From: Syngnathus acus
Lineage: Eukaryota > Chordata > Actinopteri > Syngnathiformes > Syngnathidae
Direction: 5' to 3'
NCBI RefSeq assembly: GCF_901709675.1
Contig: NC_051092.1
Coordinates: 16,125,128 to 16,189,127, forward strand
DNA length: 64,000 bases
Made by a program: the position numbers and the translations under genes. Of this stretch, positions 21,027 to 30,005 are shown in pieces (position 1 is the stretch's first letter; each line of letters opens with the position of its first letter). The notes below the pieces were generated by a model. The model did not search any database. It was given only the letters and a program-made list of their open reading frames with translations, and had not been told where the DNA came from.

Positions 21027-21966
21027 CCGTTTTTTTCCGTGTATAATACGCCCCCATGTATAATACGCACCCTAACAATGGCATGTTGATGCTGGAAAAA
21101 AGCCTGTACCCATGTATAATACGCACCCAATTTATTTATTTATTTATTTATTTTTTTAAATTTTTTTTTTTTTTTTTTTTTTTTTAAAGTCCCAATGATC
21201 GTCACACACGCAGGGAGGCAATGGGTCCCATTTTTATAGTCTTTGGTATGGTCTTAACTAGGCTGGATGTATTTTTTTTGTTGGCGTTGATTTCTCCGAC
21301 TGCCCGTAAAGGCACCACCGCGATCAGATGAAAAGAGAGGAAAGTGACGTGCGGACATGTGAAAAAGGCGGCTCTGTATGGGAGAGACGTTGAAGAGGAA
21401 TAAAAACACCCTTGGAAACCAAAACTTGCCCCTCGTCGTGACTCGGAGCCGCAACAAATGTTTCGGATTTGTGTAGGGTACATTGTGACAGCAAACGAGC
21501 AGGTGATCGAGCAAGCGTCTGATACGAGAGCATTGCGTTCGTATGGAGCGTGTTTGAAGTGAACAGCAGAGACGAAAGGAACAAGGCAAAGTGTTGTGAA
21601 ATAAAATATTACCTGTAATACGCATTTTGTTATTTGCTGATTGTATTAAACTATCACATTCATTGTCAGTCAAGAAGAGAAGAGGACTATTATCCCTTCT
21701 TTGACGAAATGACCAGAGCACAGTACAAACACACTATTGTTCTTTCGGTATTTATTCAACCCACATTCTTTCACAACATGACAAGAAGAGAACAATACAT
21801 AAATCAATACTCGTACCAGTACCATGATTTTCTTAAAAAAAAAAAAAAAAAAAAAAATTAAATTAAAAAAAAAATTTAAAAAAATTGTACCCATGTATAA
21901 TGCGCACCCCAGATTTTAGGACAATAAATTAGTTAAATTTTGCGTATTATACACGGGAAAAAACGG
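21027..21966. mobile_element. Family C DNA transposon, complete
   Basis: Termini are CCGTTTTTTTCCGTGTATAA and CACGGGAAAAAACGG with TA at 21025-21026 and 21967-21968. The empty site ATAACTATATTGTAGCG is preserved near 14430 on the other strand. The interior carries a shortened SINE fragment (21187-21256) and long A/T homopolymers. It has no coding capacity. Confidence 0.9.
21187..21256 (-). repeat. SINE fragment inside family C
   Basis: AAAGTCCCAATGATCGTCAC is joined directly to CAGGGAGGCAATGGGTCCCA, so the middle of the SINE seen intact at 44480-44797 is deleted. The family C end at 448-577 carries the longer version. Confidence 0.75.
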
Positions 21967-22435
21967 TATATTGTAGCGTTAACAAAGTTCAAGGAAAGAC
22001 GTGGGTTTGGTAAACGGCTCTTTATTTAACAAAACAAACTTACAGGCGTGTGGCGGCGTGGACTTCCAGCTACGGAAGAGAGCTCCATACAATAGGACCG
22101 GGCGTGCGTAAAAGCCATGACCGAGCCCCATCCACCGTCGTCGGACAGCCACCCGGCAGTTCTCAGCTCTTAGTTTGTGTTTATGTCACGTTAGCATAGC
22201 TATCGTTTAGCCTGTTGTTGCTCGTTCATGACTGTTCTTGGTGTTGGATTTTGTCGAATAAATTGCCCCCCAAAATGCGATTTATACTCCGGAGCGACTT
22301 ATATATGTTTTTTTTCACTTTTTTGGGCATTTTATGGCTGGTGCGATTTATACTCCGGTGCGACTTATAGTCCGAAAATTACGGTAAATCATATTTACTT
22401 AATTCAGTTTCATCATCATATTCATTGCATTAAAG

Positions 22436-22648
22436 CTACATATACACACCTGTTTTGATAAATGAAAAGCACTTATATTTGGCAGAATGGCTCTTCAAAT
22501 GACGGACAAAGTTTGAAGTTGTCGTCTGGCTGTCCGAAATGTTTTTGTTGCATATCTCGCACTGTGCTGTCCGTCTTTTGCCGTCATAAAAGTAATTGCG
22601 ATAGCCGAAGGTGATGCCTCGCGGTACTGCTCCCGCCCCCGCTGACAT
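22436..22648 (-). pseudogene. Inverted copy of the BED finger fragment
   Basis: This is the same reading frame as 18659-18871 on the opposite strand, with the same start and the same Cys/His ligands and at most one residue difference at the end (KTGVYM against KIGVYI). It belongs to the inverted duplication inside the J nest. Confidence 0.8.
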
Positions 22649-23574
22649 GTTTGCGCATGTCTGATATAAAGGGGCGTGATTCTCCAATAAACACGTTCGG
22701 TAGGTAGAGAGGGCACGACTGATTGATTGACAGGGTAGTAGTAGATGGTTTCGCGCTGCTGTCGTCACTTGAAATTCAAATTACAGTAATCCCTTGCTAC
22801 ATTGCGGTTCGTTTATCGCGGTTTCATTTATTTATTTATTTTTTATTTTTTTGAAATTTTTTTAAAAAAAAAACACATATAAGTCGCTCCTGAGTATAAG
22901 TCGCCCCCCCACCCAAACTATGAAAAAAACCGCGACTTATAGTCCGAAAATTACGGTAATGGTGTATTTTACTGAATATCAGTAATTACAGTGCAAATCC
23001 AAATTATTGTCATATTTTTCAAACAGGTTAGACACATTGGACAATGATGGTCACTTAAAGTTACTTATATCTTGTCTTTTCACTACTAAGATCAGATTCT
23101 GCGGGTAAAATTGTAATAATAAGGTGACTTGACTTGGACTTGACCTATTTAAGGACTTGACTTGGACTTGACTTGACCTATTTAAGGACTTGACTTGACT
23201 TGACTTGCCCAAGAAAAAAATGACTTGGGACTTACTTGAGACTTGAAGGTTAAGACTTGAGACTTCCTTGAGACTTGCACATGTGTGACTTGGTCCCATC
23301 TCTGCTTTTCTGTAACACTTAAAGACAAACAGTCTCGATCAACAACAATCCATAGATAAAAGCTACAGAATTGATTAAAGGAGAAAGAAGTTCCTTTGAA
23401 CTAAACTGAGTACTTTTTCAGGTGCGAGGGAGCTCTGCTCATAGCTAGTGAGATAAGAAAGGAAGGGAGTTAAAGGAACTCTCTGGAGCTAGACAGAGAG
23501 CTTTGTTGAAGCAAGGGACTCCCAACTCGTAATTTATGAGGCCCTTGGTCAGGCCGACCATCTAATTATTCCAA

Positions 23575-24440
23575 CAGCCAGCCAGGAAAGCCCCTAAACA
23601 TCCAGAGCCTTTAGGAACTCCAGGCTCATCCCCCACCCCCCCCCCATTCCCCACACCCCCCGCCCCTGCTTTGCCACCGAGGAGCTTCATAACCACCTTG
23701 GTGACTTTAACCCCAGAGATAGTCAACTTCAGTCTCCAGCTTGCTTCGTCAATAGGAAGGCACAGTCGTTGAATTGAGGAGGTCTTCAAGGAGTGCAACA
23801 GCACCCCGTCTCCACTATACACGGTATTAACGCTGCACTGCTTCTACCTCCTGAGATGCTGTGGACCAGAATTTCCTCATAGCCATCTAGGAGTCGTTTC
23901 CCAGGCCTCACAGGAGGCCTCCTATGATTCCGTTTTTGCTTCAGCAGCCATTGAAGCCGCGTTCCACCTGGTCATCTGGTGCCAGCCAGCTGCCTCCGGG
24001 GTCCTATAGGCCAAAAAGGCCTGATAGGACTCTTTCTATCCTCACCACCAGTCTCCAACAGCGGGTATGGAGGTTGCCGTCACAACAGGCACCGACCACC
24101 TTACGACCACAGCTCCGATCGCCCGCCTCAACAATGGAGGCACGGAAACATGCTCTACTCACACTCATTGTCCTCAGGACGTGAACCAAAGTTCCACCGG
24201 AGGGAGGTGGAGTTGAAACTGTTTCTGACCGTATTTTTCAGACGTTCTCAACAAACATAATACGTTTGGGACTGCCAGGTCGGACTGGCATCTTCTCCCA
24301 TCATCGGAGCCAACACACCACCAGGTGGTGATCATTGACAGCACCGCCCCTCTTCTTTTCCCTGAGTGCCCAAAACATGCGGCAGCAAATCCAATGACAC
24401 AACTACAAAGTTGATCATCGAACTGCAGCCGAGGGTCTCC
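23575..24440 (-). pseudogene. LINE family 1 relic, endonuclease-RT junction
   Basis: The block aligns along its length with 3560-4440 of the full LINE, for example the stretches giving SGDGVLL, EVVKKLLGGKA-like and [15 protein letters not shown]. It has many indels and stops and is much older than the full-length copy. Confidence 0.8.
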
Positions 24441-25075
24441 TAATGCTAATAACGTTTCTCAAATTTCTCCCCTGATACCACTTGACGGACTGTTAATAGG
24501 ATGTCTCAATATACTATATAGTAATATAGATAAACCGCGAGCTCGTGGGACCAGACAAACATCAACCATCATTGTCGGCGTGAGTTAATGCACATTGGTC
24601 AGTTAACTTCAATCTGTCAATAACCCGTTTTCCGTGTTTTATTTCCTGTTGATATCCCATGCCAAGAACTGCGTATGCACGTAACTTGTGATTAAAACTC
24701 CGCGGATTTTGGACACTCTGGCTTAGTTCCCTAGTAAACGTTCCCTGCTTGACTTGACTGAGTGAAATGACTGATGAACGTCGTGATGATGAAAGGTTCT
24801 CGCAAATAAAGCCTGTTTTTGACATCTTGAGAAGACAACTTCAAATATGGCACCCGTGCATGTGAGTGGTGGAGGCGTTTCCTAAAACAACAGGGAAGTG
24901 TGACAAGGAGGGACCTGCGCATGCGCATATTTCAAAAACGAACAAAAATGGCTCTGATTTCTGAGCTGCGGAAAGATCGTCTGTAATGCATTTAAGTTCC
25001 TGCTGTGCAAAAGGGCCTATACTTAAAGGTAAATGGTGTGGTGTGTCAATGAATTATATTTGTCTTCTGTGATAG
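24441..25075. other. Intron with no recognised feature
   Basis: No exon, known repeat or RNA gene was identified here. The acceptor of the next exon (TCTTCTGTGATAG) is at its end. Confidence 0.4.
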
Positions 25076-25176
25076 ATGTTGGAAGAAAATGCCCGTGTGG
25101 CCCTAATGATTGGCAAATCCCTCAGAAACCAAACAATCCAAATGGGGCTGTGTGAAATGGAGAACCTTCTCAACAG
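25076..25176 (+). CDS. exoc3l1: exoc3l1 internal exon (window exon 6)
   Basis: The exon encodes MLEENARVALMIGKSLRNQ, then a helix ending ENLLN plus two bases (AG) before GTTTGT. It aligns with the EXOC3L1 block ILEENIRVA and with MFEQNLQVA in EXOC3. Phase is 0 on entry and 2 on exit, and the AG joins A at 34802 to give Arg across a 9.6-kb intron. Confidence 0.93.
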
Positions 25177-25365
25177 GTTTGTCTTTTTTGTTTTTATGGC
25201 TACCTTGCCCGTGCAAGTACCAAGCAATCATTTTATTCTAAGATGTGGCTCATGTTAAAGCATTGAAACAGTAAGGCCAATTCCTTTATTTTGCTCTCAA
25301 AAATTCAGGTTTTATTCTTGGGTATTTACATCTGGATCTGATACACCAACCTCACACCACCGCCA

Positions 25366-25366
<1 letters not shown>

Positions 25367-25412
<46 letters not shown>

Positions 25413-25452
25413 CGTGTGTGTGTGTGCGTGCGTGCATGCATGTGTGTGCATG
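25367..25452. repeat. (GT)n microsatellite
   Basis: An uninterrupted GT run of about 40 bp is followed by GT/GC/GCAT variants. Confidence 0.95.
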
Positions 25453-25635
25453 CATTAAAGCTACAAATGTGCTGACATGCGGCATACGTCATTTTCTTCT
25501 TTTCTTTGCAAAGACAGAAGTCAACGCAATCACCTACACGCAATTACTGCTGGCATAAGCTTCACTACATTTGATGAAACGACTGCAAGATGTTGTAAAC
25601 ATAGCAAAAACATCTTTAATATTAATGGGGGTGGC

Positions 25636-25722
25636 AAAGCTTGAGAGCGAGATTTGAACCTGTGACGTGTATGGTTAAATAGTTCCTTTGCGGCGACCGC
25701 CCTCGCCACTATGTGTTATAAG
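25636..25722 (-). repeat. Possible tRNA-derived SINE fragment
   Basis: On the minus strand CATAGTGGCGAGGGCGG resembles an A box and GGTTCAAATCTCGCTC is a good B box. It does not fold as a full tRNA, and no tail was found. Confidence 0.4.
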
Positions 25723-27467
25723 GCTGGCAGCCCACTCAATTGTGCAGAATTGGTACTTGTGACTCTAAAGCGACTTATGGTGGGGAGGGACCGATTACTC
25801 TCCTGTATCATCTGTCACTGTCTTTTAAACAATTCATGACAAAATATGGTGGGGAGTTGCCGGTAATGCTTCTGTATCATCAGTCTGTCACTGTCAGTCT
25901 TGCTCTCGCATTCCTCCTCCAGAACGCTTCTTCATGCTCAGTCACAAGCTGTCAGAATACCCACAACAACGCCCCTTAGTTCAAAGTTTAGAATCACTGA
26001 TTTACCAGGATCCAACTCTCTATTGTAGCACAGGGTAGAATCAAATCCAAGTCAGTTATTGCAAAGTTATACAAAATAATATACAGTGGGCATCCAAGCT
26101 GTTCTCTCTGGGGCAAACGGCTGTAATTTCATGAGAGAAAGAAAGAAAAGGTAGCGACGCAGTTGTTTCATCATTCTTAAAATCAACATTCTTAACAGTC
26201 ACATCACATTTGGTCTGAAAGTATTTTTCTTCTTCTTCTCTACAAAGAAATACTTTTTTTGCTGTTATTGTGACAGCTTGTGTGTGACTGATGACCGTAG
26301 AGTGAATGTAGACTGCGCATTCGTGAGTTGCTTGAGGAATGAAGGAATGAGGAAGAAGGCTGTGCTTCAACGTCACGTAACAAGCAAAGTAAAGGGTGCG
26401 AAATAAAACGAGGACTGCAGTTCATGACCACTGACTCCATTTGGTGTGTTGTTGGGCCGCTGGCTTCCTCCTTCGATGTGATCCCGTAGGCGACGCGGTC
26501 CTTGGAGAAACATGCCACACGCCCCTTTGTGACGACACTGCGCGCTGGCACTCGTGGGAAATGTAGCTGACTTCATGCAAAACACTACCGCTTTTGTCCA
26601 AAGGCACCACCATAATCAACAAAAACTAAATCCTGTCCAGTGCTTTTTTTGTCAACGATATCTGTCTTGTTAGTTCCGATGATTAAGGATAAATTAGGTA
26701 AAATTGATTGGTACAATGATTCAGAGGCCTTGTCCTGTTATATTTCTGAGTGAAATAAGATGACATTCACCACACACATCCACTGAGCCCTGAAACGGTC
26801 TGACATCAGGAAGGGCCCTCAGTCTTATGTATTTTTGAATAATCAATGTCTGACATCAGGAAGGGCCCTCAGTCTTACGTATTATTGACTAATCAATGTA
26901 ACAGGACATTGGGCTACAAAACACACCTCTCAGTCCATCATCTTTTGATGACAAACCCAAGTGCCAAGTCTAGATTAACAAAATAGACATTGTCTAACTG
27001 TTTCAATACTTTTGGAGTCTATTACGTATCACGGTAATAAATTCTACTGTTTTAAGTTTTACTCATTCAGTTGTGGTCTATATAAAGTGGAACAACGATG
27101 CTTTTGTCTGAATTCCTCGTTTTGATAGGATCACAGGTCCCTCTTTTCTATATTTGTTCTGAGGTGCGGCTCAGAGCAAGCCGTTTTGGTGCAGTCTCTT
27201 GAAATGCAAATGAGATACTTGACACGCCACTGCCTCCAGGCCGCAAGATGTGCACCTCCCTTACCGGTCAACATATTTGCCGCAAACGTTTTGCTTGATT
27301 AAAAGATGTCAACGGCAGAAGACTTGTCCACACCTACATAACACGTAAAAAAATAAATCCCCTCACAATATTTATGAACACGTCTTGTAAACAAGCACTG
27401 CAGTCAAGCTACGATGTTATCTATTGCTAGCGCTAGCATTACCGAGAAGCTAACGAATGTATTTAAC
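25723..27467. other. Intron without recognised genes
   Basis: Apart from the 50-bp duplication I found no exon or known transposon in this stretch. Scattered short frames lack any family signature. Confidence 0.4.
26799..26898. repeat. 50-bp tandem duplication
   Basis: TCTGACATCAGGAAGGGCCC at 26799 recurs at 26849, with two nearly identical 50-bp units. Confidence 0.85.
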
Positions 27468-27468
27468 A

Positions 27469-27499
<31 letters not shown>

Positions 27500-27523
27500 G
27501 TTGTTGTTGTTGTTGTTGTTGTG
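27468..27523. repeat. (ATT)n(GTT)n microsatellite
   Basis: About ten ATT units are followed by eight GTT units. Confidence 0.95.
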
Positions 27524-27540
27524 TTCCACAAGAACAAAAC

Positions 27541-28073
27541 TGTAAGGGATCGGGCAGTAAAGCCAAATGCAGAGTGACAGATTTTATTGAATAAGGGGAA
27601 AGGGGAAGTGGAGGCGTAGGCTCGTAGCTGGGTGTAGCTTGTGCCACAGCGCACAGATGATTATGGAGAGAGGCGGCGACAAAGGGGGCGTGGCATGGAG
27701 CGCCACTGAGCCAAGGAGCTGTGCGGGTGAAGAGCGCGGCGGGCAAAGCACGTAGCGAGGACGTGTGCTTGCAGAGATCGTAATCGAGGCCGAGAGTGGA
27801 GTCAGGGTGGGCGGCGAACAGGACGTGGTCGAGAACAGGCGAATGGTCAGGGCGGGCGGCTGGCAATACAAGATGGGTAAACAGGCAAAACAGGTCGGCA
27901 ACGGGAGTCAGACGGGTCAAATGCAGTGAGCTTACGAATAGCATCATGGGACGGACTGACAATCTGCAGTTGCGCTGGCTGCACCGATATAGTCCGCTCA
28001 ACAAGATCAGGTGACAGCGATCATGCTGATTGGAGGGGTGTGGCCGAGCGGCAGGTGCCGCAGGCACGTGACA
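27541..28073 (-). mobile_element. Solo LTR, 533 bp
   Basis: The element reads TGTAAGGG..CACGTGACA and is flanked by the 5-bp duplication AAAAC (27536-27540 and 28074-28078). A minus-strand AATAAA near 27590 fits an LTR transcribed on the minus strand. The polyadenylation and end region resembles that of the solo LTR at 57840-58204 (CCAAATGCAG block), so they are probably one LTR-retrotransposon lineage. Confidence 0.85.
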
Positions 28074-28216
28074 AAAACAGCACTTTCGATGCAATTCATC
28101 TGATACAACTACTCAAACTATACGCAGAAGAAGTGAAAACAGAGTGCACAGCTCCAAAATCAGCAGAAAGACTGACGCTAATGCTATTAAAACGAGTGCA
28201 TAGACATGCAATATTA

Positions 28217-28919
28217 GGGTGACAAGACGTCCTCTTTTTCCTGGACATGTCCTACTTTTATTTAAAGAAACGTCTGGGGGGGGATTTCAAAAATCGTCCG
28301 GGATTTTGTTGAACTGCCTCAAACGTAATACAATACATGTGCAGAACATTGTCAATAGAATTGCCACTCCGTTCCATTTCACTCAATTCCAGGTTTTTCT
28401 GTATCGTTTGCAAATAAGTCACGCCCTTCTCTTCAAATCTAGTCACTTTGCTACGAAGTAGGGTGGGCTGGCCAGTCTACACCGAGTGTTTACAAGCAAT
28501 GAGGAAACGAAAATGCATGTTCATATTCCCGTGCTTTCGCCAGGGTCGAGATCCTTATGAAGCTGAGTGATTGACATGCAAGGTAGGCACTTATGTGTCT
28601 GTGGCAAATAAAGGTGCACCCCGCAAGTGGAGGACTGAAGAGGAGCCCTTTTTTTCTTCTTGAAATGCTGCAGCGATGGCAGTATTTCTTTTTTTACTTA
28701 GTGTACCACTATAAAACTAGTTAGTGTTATTGTAAATATGTTTTTGTTATTGTATATAAGTTGTTTTGTATAAATGCAATTGCTATACATACACCATGTC
28801 ATTTGTGTCATGACACAAATGACCCCCCCAAAAAAGACTCCGCCTACTAGAAAATGACCACGCCCCCTCCCAAAAGAAAGTGTCCTCTTTTTCAGAAACC
28901 CAAATCTGGTCACCCTACG
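28217..28919. mobile_element. hAT-like non-autonomous element, 703 bp
   Basis: GGGTGACAAGACGTCC on the left and CTGGTCACCCTACG on the right form degraded inverted repeats, and CAATATTA (8 bp) occurs on both sides (28209-28216 and 28920-28927). No transposase is visible. Confidence 0.8.
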
Positions 28920-28984
28920 CAATATTATTAAAGTGAAATACAGTTTCTTATTTTCGTGTCATCTCAAGCTTACCGCTTTATTGT

Positions 28985-29250
28985 GTCCGTCGTTTCCATA
29001 GATAGAAAAAACTGAACCATCAACGAAACGAAGTCTTTCGGCGAATCCTTTTCTATACGGACAAAATATTTCTGAAACACTCGTCCTGGAACAAGCAGGA
29101 CTTTGCCCACAGTTGTGGGAATACTGCTTGAAAAATGAAATTTAACCAGGCACTTCTTTGAGGTTCTGATGTTGGTGGATGGTGCAAAGATTTGTGTGGC
29201 TTGATGCATCCAACAACGGAACATTTTGATCTCTCCACTTCGACATTCTT
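28985..29250 (-). pseudogene. Degenerate THAP-domain-like fragment
   Basis: Two minus frames together read CSVVGCIKPHKSLH and TTVGKVLLVPGRVFQKYF, resembling the C-x4-C start and middle of a THAP DNA-binding domain found in P/Kolobok-type transposases and host THAP genes. Frameshifts separate the parts. Confidence 0.5.
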
Positions 29251-29426
29251 GAGTTGTTAGGACTACAGAAGTTGGCGCGAATAATAAACATGGCAGATTT
29301 GCGAACTATTTGGCAACACCCATTACCTTGCTTGGTTTTCCCCGCCCCAACGGATGTGATGTAATAGATAGAAATACGTAATAGAAAATGGAGAAATCTG
29401 AATGGCGTAAAAAATAGCCCCCCAAA

Positions 29427-29546
29427 CAGATCATAAAAGTATCTCTGCAGCAACTGAAGGAATACATATATTACACTTTTCTACACTCCTGGAGACTCCA
29501 AATACACAAGAAAATTATTTTAAAAGCAAAAATGTTGATTTTCCAT
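29427..29546. repeat. Duplicated exoc3l1 intron segment, copy X1
   Basis: About 120 bp starting AACAGATCATAAAAGTATC and ending GTTGATTTTCCAT are repeated at 34647-34766 with a few indels. X1 is separated from X2 by a Tigger-like element with copia inside it and by a partial exon copy. Confidence 0.9.
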
Positions 29547-29673
29547 TACAGTGATCCCTCGCTACTTCGCGTTTCGTTTATCGCGGCTTCACTACATCGT
29601 GGATTTTTTTTCCAAATTAAAAAAACATTTAAAAGTCAAAATAAAACTTGTAAATTGAGGAAACGTGTCTAAC

Positions 29674-29969
29674 TGTTGAGTTCGAAGAGTTTTCTTCTTC
29701 TTCGGCCATGTTCTCTTAATAATGCACACACTTGGTTGGTTGATTTCTTTTCCCGTTTATTTTATTGTCCGCAACACAGGAGGGCAAAAATATACACGCA
29801 TCAAGTTTTGTATGCGGTTCGCGCTAACTCACAACCCAGAACAGGAAGTGAAGTCATTCATGAACACCAAAACAAAATCACCTCCAAAATAAAACGACAA
29901 TTAAAAAGAACATCTTTCCACAACAAAAGATAAACCAACACATTCACTCAGGAGAACATAAATCCAACA
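29674..29969 (-). repeat. Copia 3' LTR
   Basis: A 296-bp TG..CA repeat identical to 34014-34309. The adjacent polypurine tract on the minus strand is AAGGGGGGG at 29970-29978. Confidence 0.95.
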
Positions 29970-30005
29970 CCCCCCCTTGTTCTCATGCTGTTAACCCATA
30001 GCATC

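Larger units (their letters stand above)
18565..22735. repeat. Large interrupted palindrome (arms about 0.6-0.8 kb)
   Basis: The left arm 18565-19326 (BED fragment, A terminus, start of D) is matched in reverse complement by 22157-22735. The left arm is longer because it carries a 160-bp A-type MITE. The spacer of about 2.8 kb holds families B and C. Few differences are seen between arms, so the inverted duplication is recent. Confidence 0.85.
18923..22956 (-). mobile_element. A/D-type DNA transposon, copy 3, with nested insertions
   Basis: The left end CCGTAATTTTCGG (18923) and right end CCGAAAATTACGG (22956) are flanked by TA at 18921-18922 and 22957-22958. The element is inverted relative to copy 2. 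It holds an A-type MITE, family B, family C and an inverted duplicate that includes part of its host element J, which lengthened it to 4 kb. Confidence 0.8.
18273..23304. mobile_element. hAT element J with BED-finger fragments, host of a five-element nest
   Basis: It starts CAGAGATGGGGACTCGAGTC and ends GTCCCATCTCTG, with the 8-bp duplication CTTTTCTG at 18265-18272 and 23305-23312. Both subterminal regions are runs of ACTTG-type repeats (GACTTGACTTGGACTTG) at 18291-18440 and 23120-23290. Inside the left one is a BED-type zinc finger frame. An A/D transposon (18923-22956) splits the element. Confidence 0.9.

Noticed and set aside
21254-21721. Minus-strand frames around 155 codons
   Set aside because: They lie inside family C, which has no conserved frame in its other copy.
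25636-25722. Functional tRNA gene
   Set aside because: A and B boxes are plausible but no acceptor-stem pairing is seen; more likely a SINE remnant.
27495-28094. 199-codon minus-strand frame
   Set aside because: It lies entirely within a solo LTR and has no protein-family signature.
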